A stretch of DNA of 64,000 bases. Source: Arthrobacter sp. Leaf337. Its GTDB lineage: Bacteria; Actinomycetota; Actinomycetes; Actinomycetales; Micrococcaceae. Numbering within the stretch: the stretch's first letter is position 1; every line of letters begins with the position of its first letter. Under the pieces are notes generated by a model, which saw nothing but the letters and a program-made list of their open reading frames with translations, had not been told where the DNA came from and did not search any database. Below are positions 34,969 through 45,298 of this stretch, one piece after another. A program made the translations under genes and the position numbers. The stretch is from NCBI RefSeq assembly GCF_001423745.1, contig NZ_LMPC01000001.1, positions 249,923 to 313,922 on the forward strand, read 5' to 3'.

Positions 34969-36063
34969 GTGACTTCCTCTTCAACTTCCGCCCGTCCCGG
35001 CGGCACCGTCCTGGTCACCGGCGGCGCCGGGTTCATCGGCTGCGCCATCTCCGATGCCCTCGTCAGCGAGTTCGACCGCGTTGTGGTCGTCGACAATCTC
35101 CACCCGCAGATCCACGCCACGGGCGAGCGTCCCGAGCAGCTGAACCAGGCAGCCGAACTGGTCGTTGCGGATGTAACAGAGGCGAAGACCTGGGACGCCG
35201 TCCTCCAGGACGTCACTCCCGACGTCGTCATCCACCTGGCGGCGGAAACCGGAACCGGCCAGTCCTTGGAAGAGTCCACCCGGCACACTCTCGTCAACGT
35301 TGTTGGCACGTCCCAGCTCCTCGACGGCCTCAACCGCCACGGCAAGCTTCCCCGCCGGATTGTTTTGTCGTCCAGCCGAGCGGTGTACGGCGAAGGTGCC
35401 TGGAAGGACGCCGAGGGCCGGCTCTTTTACCCTGGTCAGCGGACAAGCGAAACCCTCGACAAGGCACAGTGGGATTTCCCGGGTGCCTCGCCTGTCGCAA
35501 TGAAGGCGTCCGAGACGTTCCCGGCTCCTGTGAGCGTCTATGGCGCCACGAAGCTTGCCCAGGAAAATGTCCTGCAGGCATGGGCAAAGTCCTACGGCGT
35601 GGAGACCGTGATCCTCCGCCTGCAAAACGTATACGGTCCGGGCCAGTCGCTGATCAACCCGTACACCGGCATCATGAGCCTCTTCTGCCGGATGGCGATG
35701 GGCGGCAAGTCCATCCCCCTCTACGAGGACGGCGAGGTGCGCCGTGACTTCATCCTGATCGACGACGTTGCGTCGGCCATTGTTGCCGGTGCGGTCTCCC
35801 CCACTGTCCAGGGCGAACCGATGGACATCGGATCTGGTGAGTTCCAGACCATCGGCACCGCTGCCAAGCTGATCGCAGAGCACTACAACGCTCCCGAGTC
35901 GCACGTGACCGGCCAATACAGGCAGGGCGATGTGAGGCACGCATGGGCTGACATCACGGCCGCCGAAAAGGTGCTGGGCTGGACGCCGAAGTACAACCTT
36001 GCCCAGGGAATCGAACTGCTGGCCACGTGGATTGACGCGCAGCCAGACGTCAAGCCTGCCTGA
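34969..36063 (+). CDS. NAD-dependent sugar-nucleotide epimerase/dehydratase
   Basis: The 364-residue extended SDR protein has GGAGFIGCAISDAL (NAD site), VIHLAAETGTGQS, SSSRAVYGEG and the catalytic YGATKLAQEN (Tyr and Lys), with NVYGPGQSL and RRDFILIDDVASA. The substrate is probably a UDP- or dTDP-sugar, but the exact 4-epimerase or dehydratase activity cannot be assigned. Start GTG 34969, with AAAGG about 8 bases before it. Confidence 0.85.
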   Translation: MTSSSTSARPGGTVLVTGGAGFIGCAISDALVSEFDRVVVVDNLHPQIHATGERPEQLNQAAELVVADVTEAKTWDAVLQDVTPDVVIHLAAETGTGQSLEESTRHTLVNVVGTSQLLDGLNRHGKLPRRIVLSSSRAVYGEGAWKDAEGRLFYPGQRTSETLDKAQWDFPGASPVAMKASETFPAPVSVYGATKLAQENVLQAWAKSYGVETVILRLQNVYGPGQSLINPYTGIMSLFCRMAMGGKSIPLYEDGEVRRDFILIDDVASAIVAGAVSPTVQGEPMDIGSGEFQTIGTAAKLIAEHYNAPESHVTGQYRQGDVRHAWADITAAEKVLGWTPKYNLAQGIELLATWIDAQPDVKPA

Positions 36064-36075
36064 TCCGGCGAGCGA

Positions 36076-36975
36076 ATGTCGTCCAACGCGACTACTGCGG
36101 TTGTCAGCCTGTTCAACGCCGACGAGAACGTCCTGGCCAACGCCGCAGCCCTGCTGGCCCAAGTCAACCATGTAGTGGTCGTTGACGACGGTAGCTCCCA
36201 GGACCCCGGCCGGATCCTTGGGCAGCTTCAGGATCTCGGCTGCACGGTCGAGCGGCTCGCCGAAAACTCAGGCATCGCTGCGGCGCTGAACGCCGGGATC
36301 GCCGTGGCTCTGGCTTCCGCAGAACGGCCTGCTTTCATCCTCACCATGGATCAGGACAGCTTGCTCGACGGCGGCTACGTCGCCGCCCTCGAGGAATCGG
36401 CACGTGCCGCTGAGCAGGCCGGAGTCCGAGTCGGCATGGTCGCTCCGGCCTCCATCAGGGGCCTCCCTACGCGGCGCGCCGGCGTCGTGAACGGCGTGCA
36501 ACTGGGGGGCGAACCGATCCAGTCGGGTCTGCTTCTGCCGGTTCCCATCATTGAGGATCTCGGGATCCTGCAAAGCGACCTGTTCATCGACGGCGTGGAC
36601 ACCGAATATTTCCTGCGCACCCAGTCAGCCGGGTTCAAGACCGTGATTGCTCCGAAAGCAGCCCTTGGCCACTCACTGGGAACCATGACGCAGGCCCGCC
36701 TGTTCGGTTCGGACCTTACCCTGCGGGGCCGGCCGGTCAAGGTGCGGACCGCAGCCTCGTGGCGCTATTACTACCTGTTCAGGAACCGTATCCTGCTCGC
36801 CAGAAAATACGGACGCCAACACCTTTGGTGGGCCATCAAGGGCTTCCTGGCCGACTACCGGCACTTGGCGATCGTGACGTTACTGGCCCCGAACCGGTGG
36901 GAACGGTTGTCCTCCGCCATGGCCGGGATTGCGGACGGCATCGCGGGCCGGGCCGGCAAACGACGCGTCCGCTAG
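36076..36975 (+). CDS. Glycosyltransferase family 2 (rhamnosyltransferase-like)
   Basis: The 299-residue GT2 enzyme has TAVVSLFNADENVLANAAAL, HVVVVDDGSSQD, NSGIAAALNAGI and LTMDQDSLLDGGY (DQDS metal motif), all typical of RfbF/WsaF-like rhamnosyltransferases. The C-terminal domain contains SWRYYYLFRNRILLARKYG, also common in that group. It is the last intact gene before the frameshifted membrane protein. Confidence 0.86.
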   Translation: MSSNATTAVVSLFNADENVLANAAALLAQVNHVVVVDDGSSQDPGRILGQLQDLGCTVERLAENSGIAAALNAGIAVALASAERPAFILTMDQDSLLDGGYVAALEESARAAEQAGVRVGMVAPASIRGLPTRRAGVVNGVQLGGEPIQSGLLLPVPIIEDLGILQSDLFIDGVDTEYFLRTQSAGFKTVIAPKAALGHSLGTMTQARLFGSDLTLRGRPVKVRTAASWRYYYLFRNRILLARKYGRQHLWWAIKGFLADYRHLAIVTLLAPNRWERLSSAMAGIADGIAGRAGKRRVR

Positions 36976-37021
36976 GTTCAGTAGCACGGCACGCCGGACA
37001 ACTACGATTGGGGACAGGTCC

Positions 37022-38961
37022 GTGAGGTCAGCGTTGCAGCAGGAGACTCCGCTTCCGCGCCGGGCTGCCCGGGAGTTCGCGGTATGCGCTCACCCGAAGC
37101 GGGGAAAGTGGTTTCGGTCACTCCGTGGGCCAGGTGCATTTGTCGCGGCGGCGTCGATGATAATCGTTCTCCGTCTGAACGGCCAGCTGGACGGAATCCT
37201 GGGCCTGGTTTTCGCAGCTGGACTTGTTCTACTCCTTCCAACGGTGAAACGGTTATCCCTCCGGCTGCTCCTCAACGGCCTCCTGGCCATGGGGTTCGCG
37301 CCTCTCACTTGGTGGGTCCCGGAACGCGTCCTCGGAATCGACCACGGCACGCTGCTGATGGCAGTGACTGCCGGGACGATTTCATGGTGGATTCTTTCGA
37401 CGAAGCCAGCCCGGCCGAGACTCCGGCGCCTGGTGCCGAGGGTGAAATGGATCGACGCTGTTCCGTTCCTGGCCGGAGGGCTCGCCGCCAGCTCGCTCGG
37501 GACCATGCTGGCGGTCAGGTCGGCCCAGGATGCTTTGTCGCTTATGACAGACAAATGGGACTACCAGTCGCACTTCAACATTTACTTCATGATCCGCAGC
37601 CATGGCGGCGTCATCCCGACTATCCCCGGTCCTTCCTCCGGGGGCGCTTGGGGCTTCGCGGAGTATCCGCAGGGGTTTCATGCCCTGCTGGCAACGTTCG
37701 CTGACCTCGTCCGGCCCGATAGCGGCTCCCTTGACGCCGAGTTGATTTCCTTTGTTAACCTCCAGGCCGCCGTCTGTGTGGTGACGGTTGTGCTGGTCAT
37801 GGCCGGGCTCTGTGCCCTGCCCGGGATCCGGCGGCGTCCGGCCGCCTTGGCGCGGGGCTCGTCGGCGTCGCCAACAACTGGGTCATGCTGGTCAGCCTCG
37901 TTGCCGTCGTTTTCATTGGCTGGTTCTGGCATGTCCTTCGGCGGCCGGGGACCTATCCTCGGTCATGGTGGGTGCCGGCCGTCGTCGTTGCAGCGTTGGC
38001 AAGCGCAGGAGTGCTGCTTCCGGTAGTCCAGCTATCCCCGCTGGTGCAGCAGAGCCAGCAAATACTCGGCCTCACCGGAGGAATCGAACTTCCCGACTTC
38101 GGGACGGCCCTCGCTGTCATCACGTTCGCGGTGACCCTCGGATTCGCCAACAGCGCAGTTGCCGCAACCAGCCCGTCGCTCATAGCCGAACGGCGCGGAG
38201 CTGCCTTGGCATCGTTCGGGCTCTTTGTTCCCATCGGGCTCTGTCTCTGGCTCGCCATCTCGCAAAGCGCGGGCGGTGGCGCTGTTTCCTACTACTTCTA
38301 CAAGTACTTGATTGCCGTGCTGCTGTTCGCGTGGCCGGTGGCTGTGGCCGCAGTAGCGTCCATCCTGCCACCGCCGTCGTCCGGGTCCGCCCCGGGAAAC
38401 GACAAGCGTCTGACCGCAGCCTTATGCGTCCTGGCTTTGGCGGCAACCCAGTTCTTCGGGTTCTCGGCGACGGGCCTGGCCGACGCCGGGCTGCCGCCGA
38501 CTGCGCGGGCAGTAGCCGAAATGGAAAAGCAAACAGCACGGCTGAAGGCAACGCCGGACTACGTTGCTCGGCTCCTGGCCAGCGCACGCCAGCCGCAACC
38601 GGAAGAAACCATCTACATCGTGGCGCAGGGCACGATGGACAGGGTACTTGCGGCCCGGTGGCACTGGACTTTGCGTGGAAACTCCACGTCAAAGACCACG
38701 GCAATGAGCCCGGCGATCGGCGCAATCTATAAGGACTACAGCCGCGCACCTGAAATCATTGCCCAACTCCTCATGGACGATCCAGCTGTCTCGGTGATCG
38801 TCGACCCGGAACTCTACGAACCCGTCCGCGAGCACCTGATCGGGAAGGGACTCGAAGGGCGGCTGATACGCCTTGCCGGCTTCCAGCCGGCATCACGTTC
38901 CGTGGGAACGGGCAGCCAGGAGCGGTACCGGCACCAGCCAGTTGAAAGGCAACAGCCTTAG
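37022..38961 (+). pseudogene. GT-C-like polytopic membrane protein, frameshifted
   Basis: Two frames join into one protein. Frame A from GTG 37022 covers the N-terminal half to about 37850; frame B carries on from there to TAG 38961. Near 37848-37853 (TTGGC-GCGGGG) a single missing base would restore ALA-AGLVGVANNWVMLV, a smooth membrane sequence, and give about 646 residues. It shares with the intact protein at 41044 the motifs D-x3-H-x-N (DYQSHFN, Asp180) and Y-P-x3-H (YPQGFH, Tyr215), with the same 35-residue spacing. It has about 10-11 helices and a C-terminal soluble domain. It may be a true loss, phase variation or a sequencing error. Confidence 0.78.
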
Positions 38962-40040
38962 ACGCTCTTCTTCGCCCGTCGCATTACAGGTCGTTCAATG
39001 AACAGCCAGCTGGCGGCCGCCAACGGAATAGTGCACAGCGTCGCAGCGATGGTGAACCACCAGACGCCCCAGTGGTAGGCGCCGAAAACCGCGAGCAGCT
39101 GCTGAACAGGAAACGCGTAAATATACGCTCCATAGGAGACGTCATTCTTGGCGACCACCGCAGGCTGCGGCAACCAGGTGGAAATCCACAGCAGTCCGTA
39201 TGCAATGAACGGCGCCGCGAGCTGCCCACCGAACCCGGGAACCCAGAGAATCAAGGCGGCAGCTACCGCGACAGCCACGGGACCTGCCACCCTGTGGATG
39301 CCAAGACGGGAGCTCAGCACCTGAACAACAGCGCCGCCCAGGAAGTACGGAATCAGCCGGGCCGCCAGTTCAAAGTCCAGGTTGGACTGCATGTAGGGCT
39401 TGAGCACGCCGATATTTGCCCACAGCACAACGCTGAGTCCAAACGCGGCAATGACGGGCCACGGGGTCTTCTTGACGATCGGCAGGAAGCCGAGGAAGGC
39501 CACGAGCAGGTAGCACATAAACTCGAAATACAGCGTCCAGAGCGACCCGTTCCAGGCGCCCGGGTACGGGACCGCTGCAGGCGTGCCCGCGATGTCGTAG
39601 CTGACAATACGGAGCGAGAGGTTTGCGAATATCGAGTTCAGCGGCGTGGTGGGTGTGGACATGAACCCCAGCAGGTTTCCGCGCTGAACCACGTAGGCAA
39701 TCGGTGCGAACACAAAAGCCATCATGACCAGGCACACGATGAAAGCCGGGAAGATCCTGGCCACCCGGTGTACCAGGTACGGACCAATCCGGTTGCTGAA
39801 CCTGCTGGCAGTGATCAGATAGCCGCTGATGCCAAAGAACCCGGCGACAGCCCACCCGCCCAGGTTCTCCCCTTGGAATGTCGGCCCATTGCCGGCACCA
39901 ACGATGTGCCAGCTGTGCGCGAACAGCACCGCAAGTGCAAGGACAAGCCGGATAAGGTTGAGGCTGTTTCCCCTGGGGTCGAGTGCCCGCCCCAGTTGGG
40001 GCGCCGGAACGGCCTTGGGTTTCAGAGTGAGAGTGCTCAA
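38958..40040 (-). CDS. Acyltransferase family 3 membrane protein
   Basis: The 360-residue protein with about 10 helices is of the OafA/NodX acyltransferase-3 family, without an SGNH domain. Landmarks are [20 protein letters not shown] (catalytic His region), [17 protein letters not shown] and [12 protein letters not shown]. It would transfer an acyl group, usually acetyl, onto a surface glycan. I prefer TTG 40040 (AGGAAG 7 bases upstream) to ATG 40076, which has no ribosome site. Its stop overlaps the frameshifted gene's stop by 4 bases (TTAG). Confidence 0.85.
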   Translation of the reverse strand: MSTLTLKPKAVPAPQLGRALDPRGNSLNLIRLVLALAVLFAHSWHIVGAGNGPTFQGENLGGWAVAGFFGISGYLITASRFSNRIGPYLVHRVARIFPAFIVCLVMMAFVFAPIAYVVQRGNLLGFMSTPTTPLNSIFANLSLRIVSYDIAGTPAAVPYPGAWNGSLWTLYFEFMCYLLVAFLGFLPIVKKTPWPVIAAFGLSVVLWANIGVLKPYMQSNLDFELAARLIPYFLGGAVVQVLSSRLGIHRVAGPVAVAVAAALILWVPGFGGQLAAPFIAYGLLWISTWLPQPAVVAKNDVSYGAYIYAFPVQQLLAVFGAYHWGVWWFTIAATLCTIPLAAASWLFIERPVMRRAKKSV

Positions 40041-40123
40041 ACCTTTGCTTCCTTTGGGTGTCGGCAGACGGTCCATTCTACAGCGTTTGGCGTCTCGGCC
40101 TTCGGTACGGGAGGATGGGGACC

Positions 40124-40987
40124 ATGCGTGGAATTATTTTGGCCGGCGGAACTGGGTCCCGGCTGCACCCGATTACTCTTGGCATCAGCAAGCAGCTTGT
40201 CCCTGTTTACGACAAGCCAATGATCTACTATCCGCTGTCCACGCTCATTCTCGCCGGCATTCGCGACATTCTCATCATCACCACTCCCCACGATGCAGAT
40301 CAGTTTAAGCGGCTGCTCGGAGACGGCTCGCAGTTCGGCATCAACCTTACTTACGTGCAGCAGCCCTCTCCTGACGGCCTGGCACAGGCATTCATCCTTG
40401 GCGCAGACCACATCGGCGACGAAACGGTCGCCCTGGTGCTCGGCGACAACATCTTCTACGGCCAGGGCATGGGCACCCAGCTCCGGCGCCACGCCGACAT
40501 CAAGGGCGGTGCGGTGTTCGGTTACTGGGTCAATGATCCGAAAGCCTATGGTGTCGTTGAGTTCGACGACGACGGCAAAGCCCTCTCCCTGGAGGAGAAA
40601 CCGGAAAAGCCGCGCAGCCACTACGCCGTTCCCGGACTGTATTTCTATGACAACGACGTCATCGACATTGCCCGGAACCTCAAGCCCTCCCCTCGCGGCG
40701 AGCTCGAGATCACCGACGTGAACCGCGCCTACCTGGAGCGCGGTGATCTTCAGGTGGAGATCCTCCCTCGCGGTACAGCATGGCTGGACACCGGAACATT
40801 CAATGACCTCAGCGACGCCTCGAACTTCATCCGTACGGTTGAAAATCGGCAGGGACTCAAAATCGGCGCCCCCGAAGAAATCGCCTGGCGCCAGGGTTTC
40901 CTGACCGACGACGAACTCCGCGAACGCGCTGAACCGCTGGTCAAGAGCGGCTACGGAAGCTACCTCCTGGGCCTCTTGGAGAACTAG
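40124..40987 (+). CDS. rmlA: Glucose-1-phosphate thymidylyltransferase
   Basis: The 287-residue enzyme makes dTDP-glucose, the first dTDP-rhamnose step. The N-terminal signature is [20 protein letters not shown] with the nucleotidyl loop, then [40 protein letters not shown] and the [13 protein letters not shown] block. ATG 40124 was chosen because the fold begins there and GAGG precedes it; the longer frame from 40058 is unsupported. It is divergent from the acyltransferase gene (83-base gap). Confidence 0.95.
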   Translation: MRGIILAGGTGSRLHPITLGISKQLVPVYDKPMIYYPLSTLILAGIRDILIITTPHDADQFKRLLGDGSQFGINLTYVQQPSPDGLAQAFILGADHIGDETVALVLGDNIFYGQGMGTQLRRHADIKGGAVFGYWVNDPKAYGVVEFDDDGKALSLEEKPEKPRSHYAVPGLYFYDNDVIDIARNLKPSPRGELEITDVNRAYLERGDLQVEILPRGTAWLDTGTFNDLSDASNFIRTVENRQGLKIGAPEEIAWRQGFLTDDELRERAEPLVKSGYGSYLLGLLEN

Positions 40988-41043
40988 GGCGTCTCCGGCC
41001 AGCTGGCGGGACTACCGCCGTCGTATTTTCGAGTGGAGTCTCA

Positions 41044-43041
41044 ATGAGTTGGTTTGCTACCGTGCCCGTCGTTCTGGCGTGCCTGCTTTTGCTGTTTGCG
41101 CCAGGCACGCTGGTGCTTGCCGGACTCGGGCTGCAGCGTTGGTCCTACTTGGCACTGGCACCGGTTTTGACCGTCAGCCTCGTAGCGGTCACTGCCATCG
41201 CGGCACCGTATCTGGGGATCGGCTGGTCGCCCCTCCCGGTTGCCGTCACCACCGTTCTGGTCTCAGGCCTGCTCTTCGGAGTCCGCAAGATCCGTAGTCG
41301 CGGCGCCGGGACCGGCGCATCACCCCGCGCACGCCGGGCACTGCGTAAGCCCGGTAAAGCGGACATCGTGGCTGCCGTAGGCTTCCTCGCAGGCTCGATT
41401 GCCATTGCCCTGCAACTTCACCGGGCTTTCGGCAGGCCGGAGAACATCTCCCAGACGTTCGATAACGTCTTTCACCTCAATGCGATCCGGTACATCCTGG
41501 ATTCGGGCAACGCTTCGTCCTTGACCCTTTCCGGCATGACCAGCGGCGACAGCCCGCCCTATTTCTACCCTGCCGCGTGGCACGGGCTGGCATCCCTCCT
41601 GGTCCAAATGACCGGCGCCCAGATCAGCGTCGCAGTCAACATCGTCAACCTGTGTGTTGCCGCGGCCGTCTGGACCGCCGGCTGCATGTTCCTGGCGCGG
41701 ACAGTCATCGGACCAAACGCCTACGCCGTTGCCGCCGCGGGCGTGCTGGCCGCCGGGTTTGGATCATTCCCGTTGCTGTTGCTGGACTTCGGGGTGCTTT
41801 ACCCGAACTTCCTGTCCGTCAGCTTGATTCCGGCCGCGTTGGCAAGCGTCAGCATATTCTTTGGCGTCAGCGATGCTCCGGGCCACATGGGGATGGCCCG
41901 GTTCGTCCTGGCCCCCGTGGCCGCAATCGGAGTCGCCCTGGCGCATCCAAACGGGCTCATGTCCCTGCTGGCGTTGTCGATCCCCATCCTTCTGGTGTCC
42001 TTTGTCGCGTTCTCGCTGGCACGGTACAGGAATGGTCACGGCCACAGGGGGACCCTCCTCATGGGGGCTGGACTGCTCGGAATTCTCGGCGTAGTCGCGG
42101 TCATGTGGAAGTACATTCGTCCGCCTGCGGCGGCGGCGACCTGGCTTCCGTTCCAGACACCCGGCCAGGCTGTGGGTGAGATCCTCACCAACTCCGCGAT
42201 GCAGCGTCCGCCCGCCTGGGCTGTCAGCATCCTGCTGATCACCGGCGTGGTGGTCCTGTGCCGCCGTCACAAGCGGATCTGGCTGCTTGGTTCGTTCGCC
42301 GTCATAGCGGCCCTGTTCATTGTGGTCTCAGCCGGACCGAACGGGTGGCTGCGCAATACGCTGACCGGTGTCTGGTACAACGACAGTTACCGCCTTGCGG
42401 CCCTTCTGCCGGTCGCCGCAGTCCCGCTGGCAGCTGCCGGCGCGGGCTGGCTTGTCGGAAAGCTTCAGCACGTCTGGGTGACGCACCGTGACTCGCTGAA
42501 GCTCGTCCCTGCCGGAATCCGGAAATCCCGCCTCGTGGTGTCCGCTGTGGTGCCGCTGGCACTCCTTGGCCTGGTCCTGGCCGCCCAAACTGTGCCGCTT
42601 GGCGCTTCCATCCAGTCGGCGAAGGTCAATTACTCGACAACCCCGGACTCCGCCCTGGTCAGTTCAGACGAGATGGCCCTGATCGACGAGCTGGACGACA
42701 TCGTCCCGGCGGATGCAACCATCGCCGTGAACCCTTGGACCGGAGGCGCAATGGCCTTCGCGATTGCCGACCGCAACACGACGTCCAAGCACACGCTCAC
42801 CACGTACACGAAGGCCACTGAGCTGCTGAACGACAAGTTGCGGGAGGCTGGCACCGATCCTTCCGTTTGCGACGCCGCCCGCGCGGACAACGTCCGCTAT
42901 GTTCTCGATTTTGGAACGCGGGAAGTACACGGCGGAAACCACGGTTTTGTAGGGCTGCAGATACCCGACGCGACGCCCGGGTTTGAGCTGCTGGCCCGCC
43001 ACGGTGACGCCAAGCTGTTTGAAGTGACCGCCTGCTACTGA
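41044..43041 (+). CDS. GT-C-like polytopic membrane protein (DUF6541-type)
   Basis: The 665-residue protein has about 12-13 helices from residue 5 to about 540, then a soluble C-terminal part (about 555-665) with two cysteines (SVCDAAR and TACY). The first large outside loop contains DNVFHLN (Asp140, His144) and FYPAAWHG (Tyr175-Pro-x3-His180). Their arrangement resembles the acidic-histidine catalytic loops of GT-C glycosyltransferases that use polyprenyl-phosphate sugars. I assign DUF6541 from memory with moderate confidence. The same motifs occur in the frameshifted gene at 37022. Confidence 0.7.
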   Translation: MSWFATVPVVLACLLLLFAPGTLVLAGLGLQRWSYLALAPVLTVSLVAVTAIAAPYLGIGWSPLPVAVTTVLVSGLLFGVRKIRSRGAGTGASPRARRALRKPGKADIVAAVGFLAGSIAIALQLHRAFGRPENISQTFDNVFHLNAIRYILDSGNASSLTLSGMTSGDSPPYFYPAAWHGLASLLVQMTGAQISVAVNIVNLCVAAAVWTAGCMFLARTVIGPNAYAVAAAGVLAAGFGSFPLLLLDFGVLYPNFLSVSLIPAALASVSIFFGVSDAPGHMGMARFVLAPVAAIGVALAHPNGLMSLLALSIPILLVSFVAFSLARYRNGHGHRGTLLMGAGLLGILGVVAVMWKYIRPPAAAATWLPFQTPGQAVGEILTNSAMQRPPAWAVSILLITGVVVLCRRHKRIWLLGSFAVIAALFIVVSAGPNGWLRNTLTGVWYNDSYRLAALLPVAAVPLAAAGAGWLVGKLQHVWVTHRDSLKLVPAGIRKSRLVVSAVVPLALLGLVLAAQTVPLGASIQSAKVNYSTTPDSALVSSDEMALIDELDDIVPADATIAVNPWTGGAMAFAIADRNTTSKHTLTTYTKATELLNDKLREAGTDPSVCDAARADNVRYVLDFGTREVHGGNHGFVGLQIPDATPGFELLARHGDAKLFEVTACY

Positions 43042-43045
43042 CGCT

Positions 43046-45190
43046 TTAGAGCCGGAGCATCCTCGCCAGCGGCGATGCGAGCGTCCTGGCATAGCTGTTG
43101 GTCATGTGGTTGTCCCGATAGACCATCACGTTGCCGATGACGGATGGGCACCGGCCGTCGGTGCAGAAGTACGGGTACAGGTCGACCACATCCACACCGG
43201 GAACCCTCGCGGCAGCCGCAAATAAGGGATCGACCGGGCGGTCCCCGACAGGCTGCTGGATGACGCAGGCATCGGACCCGCTGCCGTTAGCCTGCACACA
43301 GTCCGGCGCGGCGAACTCGGGATACGGAATGTCCATCACGACCGCGACCCTGATTCCGGCGTCCCGGAGCGGCTTCAGCAGACCCGCATAGCCCGAGATC
43401 AGGGCTTCCGGGTCCTTCCACCCCCACTTAAGGGCGCGTTCGTAGCCTGCGGGCGTCATGCCCGAGACCACGACCAGGTCAGGTTTCAGGCGCAGGATCC
43501 GGCCCAGCGTCTCCCGGTTCTGGTTGGAACAGTTGTGGAAGACCGTGTCTGCGGATTCCGGCGGAGCCAGGGAGAACGGGCAGCCGTTCCGGACCATCGC
43601 GTGGACGTTCCAGCCGGACTGCTCCCCCACCAGCAGCAAGGGATCCACCAGTTGCGCCGCGTGCGAGTCTCCAACGACGATCATGGTCTTCCCTGCGTCC
43701 GCACTGCCGTAGCGGCACTTCTCCTCCCCCATTTTCGCCGGATCGAACGCTCCGCATTCGTTCCCGCCCGTCAAGGGAACATCCTTCATCGCCACGGCTG
43801 GATCCGGCCGCACTGCGAGTCCAGAAGGCACCGCCGCCGGCCGGTCAGCATCGAGCGCCATTGCTCCCGGGTACTGACGCAGGTTCAGGGCCCCGTCCAG
43901 CTGCTGCGATTTCGCCTCAACGATTCCCCAGGGAGCCAGTGCCGTCAGTGTGGTCGCTGCAACCAGCCCGGCGGCCAGGACAAAAGCCTTGCGATGGCCC
44001 CCGTGCCTCAAGCCTCGGACGGGGACCTCGACGGCACGGTGCCCACCGTCGTGGCGGAACTTTTGCTCGACGAAGTAGTAAGACACCACTGCCGCTACCA
44101 GGCTGATGGCGGCCATTGCAGAGCCGTGCAGGATCCCCGGCGCCCTTCCCAGATGGAAGACATACAGGACCACGACAGGCCAGTGCCACAGGTAAAGGGA
44201 ATAGGAGATGTCCCCGACGAACTTCGCCGGGCCGGTTGAGAGCAGCGTGGACGCACTGAAGCGACTGCTGCCCTGCATCGTTACCGAGGCGGCCGCCGCC
44301 GAGTGGGTGCCTGCCGCCGTCGGGCCTGCCGCCAGAACCAAAACGGTGGCCGCAACGGGGAGTAGTGCGACATAACCCGGGAAGGCCATGGACGTGGAGA
44401 ACGTGAAGGCGCAGCACAAAACGCCCAGCAGCCCGGCCCATCCGAGGAGCATTCGCAACCGCTCCCCCGGCTGGAACCGCGGCAGAACGAGCGCGAGGAT
44501 ACCGCCCAGCCCGAGTTCCCACATACGGGTGGTGGTGGCGAAATAGGCGACGTCGTGGTCGGATACCGAGAAGAAGGCGCTGTGGAGGAATGACGCCGCG
44601 GACAGTGCAACCAGCAGGTAAAGGCACAGCGACTTCTTCGACATGCCGGTCCTTGTTGCCCACGCCGCCGCAGCGATCAGGCAGAGCGGAATAACAACGT
44701 AGAACTGCTCTTCGACGGCCAGCGACCAGTAGTGCTGGACCGGAGAGACGAGGGCCGTGGCTCCTTCGTAGCTGCCGGAGCCGAAGGCCTGGTTCCAGTT
44801 CTGAACCTGCAGGGCGGCCATAATCACGTCAAACGAGATCGACTGCCAGCGGCTCTGCGGGAGCAGAAGGACCATCCCCGCCAGCGTTGCCACCAGGACC
44901 AGGCTGGCGGCCGGGAGCAGCCGCCTGATCCGTTTGGCGTAGAAAGACCTGAGTGCGATTCGTCCGGTGGCTTCAATTTCGCGGACGAGCGACCCCACAA
45001 TAAGGAAACCCGAGATCACGAAGAATACGTCCACGCCGACGAAGCCGCCGGGCAGCGCCGCCGGCCAGATGTGGTAAATGATCACCAGCCCCACGGCCAC
45101 CGTGCGGAGCCCCTGGATGTCGCGCCGGGGTGCGGGACGGTTCGGGGCTGGCGGCGCAGCAATGGATGCGGGCGCAGGCAGAGCGGGCAC
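43046..45190 (-). CDS. Acyltransferase 3 with C-terminal SGNH domain (OafA-like)
   Basis: The 714-residue protein has an N-terminal acyltransferase-3 domain with about 10 helices (about 25-380; DIQGLRTVAVGLVIIYH with catalytic His, GGFVGVDVFFVISGFLI, HYWSLAVEEQFY) and a C-terminal outside SGNH domain (about 450-714). The SGNH domain has VVGDSHAAQL (nucleophile Ser) and RDNHMTNSYA (Asp-His pair). This fusion O-acylates wall or surface polysaccharides. Start GTG 45190. An inverted repeat CAACTATC/GATAGTTG lies just upstream. Confidence 0.92.
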   Translation of the reverse strand: MPALPAPASIAAPPAPNRPAPRRDIQGLRTVAVGLVIIYHIWPAALPGGFVGVDVFFVISGFLIVGSLVREIEATGRIALRSFYAKRIRRLLPAASLVLVATLAGMVLLLPQSRWQSISFDVIMAALQVQNWNQAFGSGSYEGATALVSPVQHYWSLAVEEQFYVVIPLCLIAAAAWATRTGMSKKSLCLYLLVALSAASFLHSAFFSVSDHDVAYFATTTRMWELGLGGILALVLPRFQPGERLRMLLGWAGLLGVLCCAFTFSTSMAFPGYVALLPVAATVLVLAAGPTAAGTHSAAAASVTMQGSSRFSASTLLSTGPAKFVGDISYSLYLWHWPVVVLYVFHLGRAPGILHGSAMAAISLVAAVVSYYFVEQKFRHDGGHRAVEVPVRGLRHGGHRKAFVLAAGLVAATTLTALAPWGIVEAKSQQLDGALNLRQYPGAMALDADRPAAVPSGLAVRPDPAVAMKDVPLTGGNECGAFDPAKMGEEKCRYGSADAGKTMIVVGDSHAAQLVDPLLLVGEQSGWNVHAMVRNGCPFSLAPPESADTVFHNCSNQNRETLGRILRLKPDLVVVSGMTPAGYERALKWGWKDPEALISGYAGLLKPLRDAGIRVAVVMDIPYPEFAAPDCVQANGSGSDACVIQQPVGDRPVDPLFAAAARVPGVDVVDLYPYFCTDGRCPSVIGNVMVYRDNHMTNSYARTLASPLARMLRL

Positions 45191-45220
45191 AACTATCCTT
45201 CCGGTTGAGAGCGATAGTTG
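45190..45220 (+). repeat. Inverted repeat at the OafA-like start
   Basis: CAACTATC and GATAGTTG form 8-bp arms around about 15 bases, ending at the GTG start of the acyltransferase gene. It may be an operator or an mRNA hairpin hiding the start. Nothing else is recognisable in the 108 bases to the next gene. Confidence 0.4.
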
Positions 45221-45298
45221 TCCGCTCCGTTGCTGGACTATCCGTACAGGACGGATTGTTGCCGTGACTGGCAGGCGACGGCGGCGCCGGAACGCTGG

